Below the pieces are notes generated by a model. That model was not told where the DNA came from, did no database searches, and saw nothing but the letters and a program-made list of their open reading frames with translations. A program made the translations under genes and the position numbers. Positions 50,816 to 60,186 of a DNA stretch of 64,000 nt are shown here, in pieces. This DNA is from Actinocrispum wychmicini (GTDB taxonomy: Bacteria; Actinomycetota; Actinomycetes; Mycobacteriales; Pseudonocardiaceae), in assembly GCF_004345645.1 (NCBI RefSeq), contig NZ_SLWS01000006.1:682001-746000 (forward strand), given 5' to 3'. The stretch's first letter is position 1. Each line of letters begins with the position of its first letter.

Positions 50816-52913
50816 TCCGGCTGATCCGGCTGCTGGGAGCCGGGCTCAGCCCGACCCGGTCGAGCTTCTGCCAGGGCAGCCGGGCCCCGGCGACCGCCGT
50901 CATCACCGACTGGATCACCACCAGGTACATCAGCTGCCGGTAGACGAACTGCTGCAACGGCATGGCGAGCAGGGGCGCCAACGGTTCACCGTCCAACCGG
51001 AACGCGACCACCCCCGGGATCACCTGCAGCACCTGGAAGGCCACCCAGTAGCCCAGGGTGACGGACCAGTCCCCGGCGATCACACCGAACACCGCGGCGA
51101 CGTCCACGAACGGCGCCATCAGCGGCAGCACCACCTGGAACAACACCAGGTACGGGATACCGCGCCGGCCGAGCCGCCCCGCCGCACCACGTCCCAGCAC
51201 CGCCCGCCGGTGCTTCCACACCGCCTGCAGTGTTCCGTAGCACCAGCGATATCGCTGCTTCCAGAGCTGTCCCAGGGTCGCCGGCGCCTCGGTCCACACG
51301 CGCGCGTTCTGCTCGTACACCACGCGCCAGCCCGCTCGTTCGAGCGCCATCGTCAGGTCCGTGTCCTCCGCGAGGGTGTCCGTGGCGACGCCGCCGCGCC
51401 GCAGCAGTGCCGAACGACGGAACGCGCCCACCGCCCCCGGGACCGTGGGCATGCACTCCAGGACGTCGTACATGCGGCGGTCCAGGTTGAACCCGATCAC
51501 GTACTCGATGTGCTGCCACTTGCCCAGCAGGCCGCCGCGGTTGCCGACCTTGGCGTTGCCGGACACGGCACCGACGGTGTGGTCGCCGAAGTGTCGGACG
51601 AGTTGGCCGACCGTGTCGGGTTCGATCAACGTGTCGCCGTCGACGAGCACGACGTATTCCGTGCGCGCCGCGGCCAGCCCTGTGTTCAGCGCCGCCGCCT
51701 TGCCCGCGTTGCGCTGGCGGATCACCCGTACCCGCCGCAGGCGTAGCCGTTCGATGATGTCCGCGGTCCCGTCGGTGGATCCGTCGTCCACGACGATCAC
51801 CTGGACCGGGTGGTCGGACGCCAGCGCGGACCGCACGGTCGCCTCGATGCCCTCTTTCTCGTTGTAGGCCGGAATGATCACGGTGACCGGGTCGTTGACC
51901 GGTCGCGGCGCGCGGAACCGGCTGCGGCGCACGTGGATGGCGGTCGTGACAAGCGTGAGCACGGCGCGTAACGCGGCGAGCGCGGCGGAAACGACGAGCA
52001 GGACCCCCATCAGGGAGGCAAGTGCGTCGCCCGCCCAGACGGCCGCGATCAGCAGCCAGCCGCCCAGCTGGGGAACGGTCTCCGCGGGCTGGTTGGTCTG
52101 CGTGATGCCGGCGGTCTCGCCGACCGATCCGACGTGCCGGCCGCCGGACTGCAGCGCCGGGATCAGCTGGTCCAAGGCGGCGACCGTCTGGGCACGGTCA
52201 CCGCCCGCGTCGTGCATGAGCAGGACCACGCCCTTGTCGTCGGGTGGCTTGGAGTTGCGCACGATCTGTTCGACACCGGGCCGCCGCCAGTCCTGTGAGT
52301 CCACATCGGACAGCACGATCAGCCGCCCGGCCGCGCCGATCGCCTGGTCCGCTGCCCAGGCCACGTCGTCGACGGACGCGGGAGTGGCCGAGTAGGGCGG
52401 CCGGAACAACGACGTCGTGACACCGGCCGCGCCGGCCAACGCGAGGTCCGTGCCGCGCAACTCCAGGTCGGTCGACGTGGCTCCCAGGTCGCGGACATCG
52501 CTGTGGGTGGTGGTGTGGTTGCCGATCTCGTGGCCGCCGGCGAGGATCGCACGCACCAGGCCCGGGTACTGGGCCGCGTGTGCGCCGGTCACGAAGAACG
52601 TCGCGTGTACGTGATGTTCGCCCAGGACAGCGAGGACCTTCGGGGTCCACTCGGGATCCGGGCCGTCGTCGAACGTCAACGCCACGGCCCGGTCCGGTGG
52701 CCGGGCCGAGTGCGGTGCCGGGCCACGGGCGTCGATCACGGAGCCGCCTGTCCGGATCTGCGGCGGAACCGTGTCGGCGGCACCCTCGACCGTGGTCTCG
52801 TCGGCGTGGAACTGCCCGATCACCAAGGCGTGCAGCGTGAACAACCCGGCGGCGCCGACGAGCAGCACACAGAGCAGCAACCAGTGAGCCCTGGGAACCG
52901 GACGCCTGGTCAC
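50805..52913 (-). CDS. Bifunctional polysaccharide deacetylase / GT2 glycosyltransferase
   Basis: A 702-residue membrane protein. An N-terminal membrane helix (WLLLCVLLVGAAGLFTLHAL) leads to an extracellular CE4 deacetylase (FDDGPD at 81-86, GHEIGNHTTTH, RPPYSATP, MHDAGG). A membrane segment near 290-320 leads to a cytoplasmic GT2 domain (VIIPAYNEKEG, VDDGSTDGTAD, DGDTLIEPD, EDTD, KQRYRWCYG) and further membrane helices. This is the layout of enzymes that make and deacetylate a beta-linked amino-sugar polymer such as a PNAG/chitin-like chain. The product is not identified. GTG start, coupled to the membrane partner upstream (GTGA). Confidence 0.9.
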   Translation of the reverse strand: MTRRPVPRAHWLLLCVLLVGAAGLFTLHALVIGQFHADETTVEGAADTVPPQIRTGGSVIDARGPAPHSARPPDRAVALTFDDGPDPEWTPKVLAVLGEHHVHATFFVTGAHAAQYPGLVRAILAGGHEIGNHTTTHSDVRDLGATSTDLELRGTDLALAGAAGVTTSLFRPPYSATPASVDDVAWAADQAIGAAGRLIVLSDVDSQDWRRPGVEQIVRNSKPPDDKGVVLLMHDAGGDRAQTVAALDQLIPALQSGGRHVGSVGETAGITQTNQPAETVPQLGGWLLIAAVWAGDALASLMGVLLVVSAALAALRAVLTLVTTAIHVRRSRFRAPRPVNDPVTVIIPAYNEKEGIEATVRSALASDHPVQVIVVDDGSTDGTADIIERLRLRRVRVIRQRNAGKAAALNTGLAAARTEYVVLVDGDTLIEPDTVGQLVRHFGDHTVGAVSGNAKVGNRGGLLGKWQHIEYVIGFNLDRRMYDVLECMPTVPGAVGAFRRSALLRRGGVATDTLAEDTDLTMALERAGWRVVYEQNARVWTEAPATLGQLWKQRYRWCYGTLQAVWKHRRAVLGRGAAGRLGRRGIPYLVLFQVVLPLMAPFVDVAAVFGVIAGDWSVTLGYWVAFQVLQVIPGVVAFRLDGEPLAPLLAMPLQQFVYRQLMYLVVIQSVMTAVAGARLPWQKLDRVGLSPAPSSRISRISR

Positions 52914-53386
52914 TGTGGCGGACCGTTGCCGTGCGAGTGGGTCTCCGTGTGCTTGGTCAGTCCCGGCGGGGACGGGTTCGCGTTGGAGTTGGGCCGCTGG
53001 ACGGTCGACGTCACCGAAGGCGGCTCGGCGGGAGTCACCACGACCCCTGTGCCCGGTGCGCCGCCGGACGGGACCTGTGCCTTTGTGGCCACCGAGGCGG
53101 ACTGCCGCCGCGGATCACGGGTACCGGGCGGCGGGTTGCCACTCGTGTCCGGGCCGCCTTGAACCGGTTGTTGGGTGGGCGGATCGGGCAACGGCAGGAA
53201 GCCGGGATGCGGCACCGGCACACCCAGGGCAGCCGCGAACAGCACCAGCACGTAACAACCGACCAGTACGGACACTCCAACAGCGACACGGCGGACGATC
53301 CGGCGCCGCCTGCCGCTGGGGTCGACGAACACCGGCCGTGGCCGCGTCATCGGCTGCGTATCGCGTTCGGTCAGGGAAGTCCGCAT
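52910..53386 (-). CDS. Membrane protein with Pro-rich extracellular tail
   Basis: A 158-residue protein: a basic N-terminus (SGRRRRIVRRVAV), one hydrophobic helix (VSVLVGCYVLVLFAAALGV) and a long Pro/Ser/Thr-rich tail with His near the end (GLTKHTETHSHGNG). The ATG at 53386 was chosen; an ATG at 53350 is possible. The end overlaps the CE4/GT2 gene start by 4 bp, so the two are co-translated, and it is likely a partner of that enzyme. No catalytic motif. Confidence 0.68.
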   Translation of the reverse strand: MRTSLTERDTQPMTRPRPVFVDPSGRRRRIVRRVAVGVSVLVGCYVLVLFAAALGVPVPHPGFLPLPDPPTQQPVQGGPDTSGNPPPGTRDPRRQSASVATKAQVPSGGAPGTGVVVTPAEPPSVTSTVQRPNSNANPSPPGLTKHTETHSHGNGPPQ

Positions 53387-53480
53387 TCCTGTGCTCTCTC
53401 GGGCGCGCACACCATACGCAAACCTTGCCGGTAAAGGGAACAGTGACTGTCCGTAATGAGTGGCACGGAAACATCGGATC

Positions 53481-54110
53481 ATGGAACTCTCGTCGCCCAT
53501 GGATATGGATCGGGCGCGAGCGCTGTACGAACAGGTTCAGTTCACCGAGGACGCGGACGCTCTCGCGCTCGCCGAGCAGGAGCTGGACTCCGCCGAGGCC
53601 GATGTCGCCCTGGCGCGCGGCCGGATCCTGCACACGAAGTTCCTGCGCGAACGCGTCGAGGATCCTCGCGAGTTCGAGCTGTTCACGCGCGCCGCCGAGC
53701 TGTACCGCGGTCTCGGCGACAGCCGGGCCGAGGCTGAGGCGCTGTTCTGGGTCGGCATCGTCCACCAGGTGGTCCGCGGTGATCACGATGCCGGGCTGCC
53801 GTACTTCGAAAGGTCCTATCACCTGGCGACTGCGGCCGGCGATAAAATGATCATGTCCTATGCCGTGCGGCATCTGGCTTTCGTGGCGCGGGCCGCAGGT
53901 CGGTCGGATGAAGCACGCGCCCAGTTCGAGGAGTCCCTGCGGTTGCGCCGCGAGATCGGTTTCCTGCCCGGCGTGGCGGCGGCGCTGCTGGCTCTTGGCG
54001 AGTGTGTCGGCGACACGTCGATGCTCAACGAGGCCGCCTCCGTGGCACGCGAGTGCGGGGCCACAGCCGTGCTCGGGTGGGTCGAGCAGACCCGAGCCGC
54101 CATGTCGTGA
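53481..54110 (+). CDS. TPR-type helical protein
   Basis: A 209-residue all-helical protein with repeating A-E-A-L patterns of TPR type (DRARALYEQVQFTEDADA, FTRAAELYRGLGDSRAEAEA, GRSDEARAQFEESLRLRREI). The acidic first part and the clean cytosolic outlook suggest a protein-binding scaffold. The ATG at 53481 was preferred over a GTG at 53460 that lies close to the divergent gene's promoter. It is transcribed alone; no partner is evident. Confidence 0.72.
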   Translation: MELSSPMDMDRARALYEQVQFTEDADALALAEQELDSAEADVALARGRILHTKFLRERVEDPREFELFTRAAELYRGLGDSRAEAEALFWVGIVHQVVRGDHDAGLPYFERSYHLATAAGDKMIMSYAVRHLAFVARAAGRSDEARAQFEESLRLRREIGFLPGVAAALLALGECVGDTSMLNEAASVARECGATAVLGWVEQTRAAMS

Positions 54111-54156
54111 TCGCCGGCTACCGGCCCGTCGGTGATCGGCGTGAGAGGGTGGGCCC

Positions 54157-54555
54157 GTGGAATTCCTGTATCGAGTCCTCGCCACCGCCGTCGCGGTCTG
54201 GGTGTCCACCCTCATCGTCGCCGGGATCGAACTGCTCCAGGGGACGTCGACGGCGGCCCGGATCGGCACGCTGATCGGTGTCGCCCTGCTCTTCGGCATC
54301 GTCAACGCCGTGCTGAAGCCGATCATCAAGGTCGCCGGCTGTGTGCTCTACCTGCTGACGTTCGGGCTGGTCGGCCTGGTGGTCAACGGCCTGCTGTTCA
54401 TGTTCGTCGGCTGGATCGCGGGCAAGGCGGACCTGCCGTTCGAGGTCACCGGGTTCTGGCCGGGCTTCTTCGGCGCGATCGTGGTCGCGGTCGTCAGCTT
54501 CGTCCTCACCCTGCCGCTGCACGTCAAGAAACTGGTGCCGAAGGGCCGCCACTGA
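54157..54555 (+). CDS. Phage holin family (PF04020-type) membrane protein
   Basis: A 132-residue membrane protein with four hydrophobic segments (about 5-27, 30-50, 62-90, 105-125) and the family string FGIVNAVLKPIIK. Though named after phage holins, this family is a chromosomal membrane protein in actinomycetes with no proven lysis role. The GTG at 54157 starts right at the first helix. It is followed by a convergent ABC exporter 31 bp away. Confidence 0.85.
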   Translation: MEFLYRVLATAVAVWVSTLIVAGIELLQGTSTAARIGTLIGVALLFGIVNAVLKPIIKVAGCVLYLLTFGLVGLVVNGLLFMFVGWIAGKADLPFEVTGFWPGFFGAIVVAVVSFVLTLPLHVKKLVPKGRH

Positions 54556-54586
54556 CCCCGTCGGGGACCAGCGGCGGCCCCGTCGG

Positions 54587-55633
54587 TCAGCCCTCGTCCC
54601 AGCGGAACACCCGGGTCGCGATGAACCCGACGACCAGGGTGAACGCGAGCAGCACGGCACACGGCACCAGCAGGGCCTCCACGCCCTTGTTGCGCACGAG
54701 GAAGTCCTGCATGCCGTCGTTCATGTGCCGCAACGGGAAGATCTTCGACACCGTCTGCAGCCAGCCCGGCGCCCGGTCGATCGGGAAGAACGTGCCGCCG
54801 AGGAACGCCATCGGCAGGATCACGATCTGCGCGGCGCCGGTGGCCGCCTCCTCGGTCTTGGCGAACGCGCCGACCAGCAGGCCGATCGCGCAGAACGCCA
54901 GCATGCCGAGCAGGAAGACCGGAATGGACAGTGCCCATGTCCCGGACAGCTTCAGCCCGAACGCCGGCAGCGACGCGACCCCGATGAACAGGACCCCCTG
55001 GGCGATCGCGATGCCCAGGGTGACCGCGATCCGGGACGACAGGACCGTCATCGGGGACACCGGCGCGAGCCGCAACCGCAGCAGCACCTTCTTCTTGCGC
55101 CACGCCACGAACGACACGCCGGTGCCGAACACGCCCGCGGACGCGACCGCCCAGGACAGGATGCCCGGCGTGAGGTACTGGATCGCGGTCAGCGACGAGT
55201 CCTCGACCTGGTTGGCCGCCAGGATGTACTTCGGCGGCTGATTGGTGGCCCGGACGTTCATCTGGTCCACCACACCGTTGACCAGGCCCTGGATCAGCCC
55301 GGCGTTGGTCTGGTCGCTGGCGGCGAACCGGAGCTGGATGTCGTTGCCGTTCTCGGCGAGGATGGCAGGCAGGTCCCCGTTCTTGACCTTGTCCACGGCC
55401 GCGTCGAGCGTGTCGATCCTCTGCGGGTCGACCCCGCCGATCTGCTGCAGCGTCTGGATCACCGGGCCGTCGCCGACCACACCGATCTTGAGCTTGTTGC
55501 TGTCGCTGCCCTTGAACAGCAGGCCGAAGATGACCAGGAACATCAACGGCATCAGGAACACGAAGAACAGCGTCGCCTTGTCCCGGAAGAACCGTTTGCC
55601 CATCGCGGTGGACAGGCTCTTGAACGCGCTCAC
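54587..55633 (-). CDS. ABC-2 type transporter permease
   Basis: A 348-residue permease of the ABC-2 exporter type: one N-terminal helix (RDKATLFFVFLMPLMFLVIF), a large extracellular loop (residues about 40-165) and five C-terminal helices (LGIAIAQGVLFIGV, FAVGLLVGAFAKT-like, ILPMAFLGGTFFP with GGTFFPI). The substrate may be a lipid, drug or peptide. The GTG overlaps the ATPase gene's stop (GTGA), so the two form one complex. Confidence 0.9.
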   Translation of the reverse strand: MSAFKSLSTAMGKRFFRDKATLFFVFLMPLMFLVIFGLLFKGSDSNKLKIGVVGDGPVIQTLQQIGGVDPQRIDTLDAAVDKVKNGDLPAILAENGNDIQLRFAASDQTNAGLIQGLVNGVVDQMNVRATNQPPKYILAANQVEDSSLTAIQYLTPGILSWAVASAGVFGTGVSFVAWRKKKVLLRLRLAPVSPMTVLSSRIAVTLGIAIAQGVLFIGVASLPAFGLKLSGTWALSIPVFLLGMLAFCAIGLLVGAFAKTEEAATGAAQIVILPMAFLGGTFFPIDRAPGWLQTVSKIFPLRHMNDGMQDFLVRNKGVEALLVPCAVLLAFTLVVGFIATRVFRWDEG

Positions 55634-56544
55634 GCCCGGTACTCCCGTCCAGTCAGGTCAAGGAAGACGTCTTCAAGGGTGGCGGTACGGACCTGCAGCC
55701 CGTCCAGGTTGCCGTGCTCGGCCAGCGCGCTGAGCACCGGCGCCGGCTTGCGGGTGATGACAGTGAGGCTGCTGTCGTCCTCACTGACGTCGTCGACGCC
55801 GATGAAGCCCCGGATCTGCTCCAGCGACATCGAGCCGCGCTCCAGCATGATCCGCGTGGGCGCGTCCAGCCCACGGACCAGCGCGGCCGGCGTGTCCATG
55901 GCGAGGATCCGGCCGTGGTCCATGATGGCCACCCGGTCGCACAGGATCTCGGCCTCGTCCAGGTAGTGCGTGGTGTACACAATGGTCTTGCCGCGCTCCT
56001 GGATGGCCCGGAGCACGTCCCAGAGGTTGCGTCGCGCCTGCGGGTCGAGCGCCGCGGTCGGCTCGTCCAGGAAGACCACGTCCGGGTCGTGCGCGAGCGC
56101 GCACGCGATCGACAGCCGCTGGCGCTGACCGCCGGACAGCTTGTCCTCCCGGGTGTTCGCCTTGTCGGTCAGCCCGACGATCTCCAGCATCTCGTCCACG
56201 ATCTTGGTGGACACCCCGTACAGCGAGGAGAACGTCTCCAACTGCTCGCGCGCGGTGAGCTTCTCGAAGAACGCGGACCCCTGCAGCTGCACCCCGATCC
56301 GGGGCAGCAGGCCGACGTTGCGCGGCCAGGGGTTCTCCCCCAGCAGCGTCACGCCGCCCGAGTCGGCCTCGCGCAGCCCCTCGATGATCTCCAGCGTCGT
56401 CGTCTTCCCCGCGCCGTTCGGCCCGAGAATGCCGAAGAACTCGCCTTCGGCCACGGTGAACGAAACTCCGTCCACCGCTTTGAGGTCGCCATAACTCTTC
56501 CGGATGTCGGAGACGACGATCGCATCTCCCCCAGACCTTGTCAT
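55630..56544 (-). CDS. ABC-2 exporter ATP-binding protein
   Basis: A 304-residue ATPase of the drug/lipid exporter (DrrA/CcmA-like) type. Walker A is GPNGAGKTT (41-49), the signature LSGGQRQRLS, Walker B VVFLDEPTAALD and the switch His THYLDEAE are all present; the C-terminal extension (residues 230-304) is typical. It sits upstream of and coupled to the permease at 54587. No regulator is adjacent. Confidence 0.93.
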   Translation of the reverse strand: MTRSGGDAIVVSDIRKSYGDLKAVDGVSFTVAEGEFFGILGPNGAGKTTTLEIIEGLREADSGGVTLLGENPWPRNVGLLPRIGVQLQGSAFFEKLTAREQLETFSSLYGVSTKIVDEMLEIVGLTDKANTREDKLSGGQRQRLSIACALAHDPDVVFLDEPTAALDPQARRNLWDVLRAIQERGKTIVYTTHYLDEAEILCDRVAIMDHGRILAMDTPAALVRGLDAPTRIMLERGSMSLEQIRGFIGVDDVSEDDSSLTVITRKPAPVLSALAEHGNLDGLQVRTATLEDVFLDLTGREYRA

Positions 56545-56556
56545 GCCCGCAAGATA

Positions 56557-56590
56557 ACCCGCCGGCCGCTGTGGACGGCGGCCGGCGGGT
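56557..56590 (-). terminator. Hairpin terminator downstream of GH92 gene
   Basis: Perfect 13-bp arms (56557-56569 and 56578-56590) with an 8-nt loop, in the 117-bp gap after the stop of the GH92 gene and ahead of the ABC exporter. On the minus strand TTATCTT follows, a weak U tract. It should separate the two transcripts. Confidence 0.75.
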
Positions 56591-56661
56591 CATTCCGGTA
56601 CAAATATCAGCCAGTTGGTTAGACCAATCGGCTGAGTACCCTAATTAATCCCTAATGGACT

Positions 56662-59600
56662 TCATCCCGCGGTGAGGGCGAACACGTGCAGGCTGCCGCC
56701 GCTGACCGACCCGGGCAGGGTGACGCTGCGAATCTGCTTGGTCGCGTCCAGTCCAATCGGCGCGGTGGCGAACACGTACGTCGTGATGCCTTGAGTGTTC
56801 CCGTTGACCGAGTTGCGGTACTGGGACGCGGCCGCGATCCGGTTGCCGAACGACGGCGTCTGGCCGCCACCGCCCAGCGTCCAGTCGGAGAACCCGACGG
56901 CGGCCTGCTGGGTCGTGCCGTCGGTGTAGGTGACCGTCAACGTCCCGGACGCGCTGCCGTTGGCCGCGCTGCCCAACAGTGCCAGCTTGGTGGCGCCGGC
57001 CGGGGCCGTGACGACGATGGTCTGTCCGGCTGCGACCACATTGTCCGGTTCACCCAGCCCGGTGATCGGCCAGGTGTGCGCCAGACCGTCCACTGTGATC
57101 GCCGCACCCGGCTTCACGCCCACGTTGGCCAACGCGTTCGCCGAGTAGCTGAAGCCGACGTTGTCGAAGTTCGCCACCGACATGGCGTTGTCCGGCGAGA
57201 TCCCGATGTTGTTGAACGACGCCCGCAGGCTGCCCGGCGGGGCGACCAGGATCTGCAGCGTCGCGCTCCCCAACGACCCGCCGGGACCGCTGAACGTCAC
57301 TGCCACCTGGTACGTGGCCTCCGGGGTGTCCGGTTCCGCGCGCAGCGCGATGGACCGGCCGGCTCGGCCACCCGGCGGGACGTCGATCGAGCCGCCGCCG
57401 GGGATCACCGCGATTCCCGGCGGCGGTGGCGCGGTCCACTGCACCTGGGCGCCGTCGCCGGAGAAGTCCTGCGCGCCGATCTCGACGAACCCGGAAGTGC
57501 CTGCGGGCAGCAGGATCCGGGCCGGGTTGACGTACCCGCGCTGCCCCACCTCGCCGTCCCGGAACGACGGCGGCGCGTCGCCTGCCCCGGTGCCCCAGGT
57601 GGCCGGCGTGGTGGACATGGCGAAGTCGACCGTGCCGCCTTTGTCCACAACGGACTCCGGCAGCCATGTCCTGGTGGACGGCCGGCCGTTGAAGGTCAGG
57701 CCGCCGACGTACTGGCCGGCGCCCGACGCGTTGATGGTGATGGTGGCGCCGGTCGGCCGGGTGACCACGACCTGGCTGAACGAAGGTCCATTGAGGACAA
57801 GCTCGGCCCGGCCCGGGATCATCGGGTACGCGCCTATCGCGGCCCACACGTACCACGCGGACATCTGGCCGAGGTCGTCGTTGCCGACCAGCCCGTCCTC
57901 GTGCGGGCTGTACAGCTCGTCCATGATCCGCCGCACGGTCGCCTGGGTCTTGGCGGGCGCGCCCGCGTAGTCGTACAGCCACGGCACATTGGCGTTCGGT
58001 TCGTTGCCCATGAACGCGTACGGCTGGTTCGGCCCGGCGTTGAGCTGGGTGAAGAACGTGTCCAGCCGGTTCACGACGGTCGCGTCACCACCCATCGCGT
58101 TGAACAGGCCACGCGGGTCGTACGGGACCATCCACGAGTACTGGGCGCCGTTGCCCTCCACATAACCGTCGCCCGAACCGGGGTTGAACGACTGCGTGAA
58201 CGCGCCGTCCTTGGTGCGCGGCTGGAGGTAGTTGTTGGCCGGGTTGTACAGGTTCTGCCAGTTCTGGGCGCGTTTGGCGAACGTGCTCCAGGTCGCGCTG
58301 TCACCCAGCCTGCGGGCCAACTGCGAGATGGCGAAGTCCGCGCTCGCGTACTCCAGGGTGGTCGCGGCCGGCCCCCAGACTCCCGCCGCGCCCATCGGCA
58401 CATAGCCAAGGTTCTGGTAGTCGGCCAGGCCAGGGCGTTCGACGTAGCCCTGAGTGGGCTGGGTCGCCCCACGCAGCATCAGCAGCAACGCCTTGCCCGC
58501 GTCGAAGTCCTTGGCGCCGAAGGCATACGCGGTCGACACGATGACGTGGTACGGATCGCCCACCATCACACCGGAGTACCCGTTGGCGACCGTCCAGCGG
58601 TCCCACGAGCCGCCCTGTTCGGCGTAGGCGATCATGGACCGCGCGATGTCGGACATCTCGTTCGGCGCGATCAACGCCAACAGTTGGGCCTCCGAACGAT
58701 AGATGTCCCAGCCCGAGAAGTTCGTGTACATCGCGTGACCCTTGTCGGCCGTGTGTACACGACCGTCAAAGCCGGTATATCTACCGTCCACATCGGAGAA
58801 CACGTTGGGTTGCAACAAGGAGTGGTACAGTGCGGTGTAGAAGGTGGTCTTCCGGTCGGTTGTGCCGCCGGTGACGCGGATCGCGTTCAACCGGCTGTTC
58901 CACGCTGCCCTGGCCGCGTCCTTGACCTGGTCGAACGTCTTGTCCCCGCTCTCCGCCGCCAAGTTGGCCGCCGCGCCGTCCATTGACACAAAGGACAGTC
59001 CAACTCGGACGTTCACGGTGTCGTTGTCGAACGAGTCGAACGTGACGAAGCCGCCAGAACCCGGCCCGGACACGGTGGTGTCCAGGGCTTTCGCGGACTT
59101 CCGCAGGTCGACCTTGGGCTGCGAGCCACCTCGTTCACTGGCCCGCCCAGGCGTCACCGCGCCGTTCTTCCACGTGCCGACCGACTCGAACGGCCGGTCG
59201 AACCGAGCGCTGAAGTACACCCGGTAACTGTTGGTCGCGCCACAGAACCGCCCACTGGTGGCCCACCCGGAGATGGTGTCCGTCCCGATCGTGACCTGGG
59301 CGTCGTCCGTGCCCGCGACCGAGCCGGACGTGTTGACCAACAACGTCGCCGGCGCACCCGCCGGGAACTGGAACCGGCCCATACCGGTGCGTTGGGTGAC
59401 CGAAAGGTCGACCTTGGCGCCCGAGTCGAGACTCACCCCGTAGTAACCTGGCGTGACATTCTCGTTGGCGTGCTTGAACTTCGCGACGTACCTGCCCGGG
59501 TCGGTCGCGGGTGACGTGGTCACCTCGCCGACGAACGGCATGAACGGAATGTCCTCGTACGTCGAGCACCCGGCCCCGGACAGGTGTGTCAGGCTGAACC

Positions 59601-59871
59601 CCCGCAGCCTGTTGTCGTCATAGAAGTAACCGCCGTGCTGCGGGGTGACGGTGTCCGGGCTCCACTGGACCATGCCGAACGGCACGTCCGCACCGGGGAA
59701 CGTGTTGCCGGCGCCACCCCCGGTGCCCTGGTCCGGACCACCCGGCCTGGTCCCCACATAAGGGTTCACGAACTGTGCGAGATCATCCACGGTCGACTGG
59801 GCGTTCGCCGGCACCGAGCCCACAGCAAGGCCCACCGCCAACACCGCAACCAACCATCGTCTGCGTGACAT
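56662..59871 (-). CDS. Secreted GH92 family alpha-mannosidase
   Basis: A 1069-residue secreted enzyme. A signal peptide (SRRRWLVAVLAVGLAVGSVP, cleavage near ANA|QS) leads to the GH92 N-terminal beta domain (FVNPYVGTRPGG; GNTFPGADVPFGMVQWSPDT) and an (alpha/alpha)6 barrel with YSGWDIYR-like (FSGWDIYRSE), NGYSGVMVGDP and the GNDDLGQMSAWYVW acid motif. C-terminal beta modules (from about 760) include a NEW3-type domain. GH92 enzymes use calcium to remove alpha-mannose from glycans. The ATG at 59871 was chosen for the signal peptide. It is divergent from lacI-manA-ABC genes, which fits mannose release and uptake. Confidence 0.92.
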   Translation of the reverse strand: MSRRRWLVAVLAVGLAVGSVPANAQSTVDDLAQFVNPYVGTRPGGPDQGTGGGAGNTFPGADVPFGMVQWSPDTVTPQHGGYFYDDNRLRGFSLTHLSGAGCSTYEDIPFMPFVGEVTTSPATDPGRYVAKFKHANENVTPGYYGVSLDSGAKVDLSVTQRTGMGRFQFPAGAPATLLVNTSGSVAGTDDAQVTIGTDTISGWATSGRFCGATNSYRVYFSARFDRPFESVGTWKNGAVTPGRASERGGSQPKVDLRKSAKALDTTVSGPGSGGFVTFDSFDNDTVNVRVGLSFVSMDGAAANLAAESGDKTFDQVKDAARAAWNSRLNAIRVTGGTTDRKTTFYTALYHSLLQPNVFSDVDGRYTGFDGRVHTADKGHAMYTNFSGWDIYRSEAQLLALIAPNEMSDIARSMIAYAEQGGSWDRWTVANGYSGVMVGDPYHVIVSTAYAFGAKDFDAGKALLLMLRGATQPTQGYVERPGLADYQNLGYVPMGAAGVWGPAATTLEYASADFAISQLARRLGDSATWSTFAKRAQNWQNLYNPANNYLQPRTKDGAFTQSFNPGSGDGYVEGNGAQYSWMVPYDPRGLFNAMGGDATVVNRLDTFFTQLNAGPNQPYAFMGNEPNANVPWLYDYAGAPAKTQATVRRIMDELYSPHEDGLVGNDDLGQMSAWYVWAAIGAYPMIPGRAELVLNGPSFSQVVVTRPTGATITINASGAGQYVGGLTFNGRPSTRTWLPESVVDKGGTVDFAMSTTPATWGTGAGDAPPSFRDGEVGQRGYVNPARILLPAGTSGFVEIGAQDFSGDGAQVQWTAPPPPGIAVIPGGGSIDVPPGGRAGRSIALRAEPDTPEATYQVAVTFSGPGGSLGSATLQILVAPPGSLRASFNNIGISPDNAMSVANFDNVGFSYSANALANVGVKPGAAITVDGLAHTWPITGLGEPDNVVAAGQTIVVTAPAGATKLALLGSAANGSASGTLTVTYTDGTTQQAAVGFSDWTLGGGGQTPSFGNRIAAASQYRNSVNGNTQGITTYVFATAPIGLDATKQIRSVTLPGSVSGGSLHVFALTAG

Positions 59872-59901
59872 CTGCCTGATCGCCTCCCACGAAGGACTGA
59901 C

Positions 59902-59915
59902 TGACAACCTTGTCG
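59902..59915. promoter_or_regulatory. LacI-family operator upstream of the GH92 gene
   Basis: A 14-bp element TGACAACCTTGTCG with a GACAA-CC-TTGTC inverted repeat, 31 bp upstream of the GH92 start. It differs by one central base from the element over the lacI start. A TTGACA box (minus strand, 59922-59917) adjoins it, so a bound repressor would block the GH92 promoter. Confidence 0.65.
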
Positions 59916-60005
59916 CTGTCAACCATTCGTGTCTGAAACATCGCGGAGAGTCAACAGTTAGTCAATCCCCAACGAAGCACAAGAGCGGCGGCGACACCGG
60001 ACAGA

Positions 60006-60164
60006 GGTTCGGTTTTACATGGGGCACAGGGCCTTTAAGCTGGCTGCGGCGGCAGGCCCAAAGACGTCCCAGCGAAGGACCTGGGGGACTGAACCGGAGA
60101 CCCCTTGGCCTGCCGGCGTAGTCGGCTTGCAGGCCCTGTGGGGGTCCCCATGTCAAACCGAACC
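60006..60164. repeat. 159-bp imperfect inverted repeat (long hairpin)
   Basis: The ends pair over 19 bases (60006-60024 with 60146-60164, one mismatch), then continue after a 5-base bulge over ten more and a further partly matched 24-base stretch, to a central loop of roughly 40 bases. Several mismatches are G-U pairs when read as plus-strand RNA. It lies in the 353-bp divergent spacer between the GH92 gene and lacI. It may be a MITE-like remnant or a structured RNA; no flanking direct repeat was found. Confidence 0.6.
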
Positions 60165-60186
60165 GGGGGCGTAGACCAGACAGCCG

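Noticed and set aside
50812..50838. Short direct repeats (CTGATCCGG) at the end of the CE4/GT2 gene
   Set aside because: They encode a short Arg-Ile-Ser repeat at the C-terminus and show no array or mobile-element feature.
54157..54555. Prophage remnant suggested by the holin-like gene
   Set aside because: No other phage gene is nearby, and this family is commonly chromosomal in actinomycetes.
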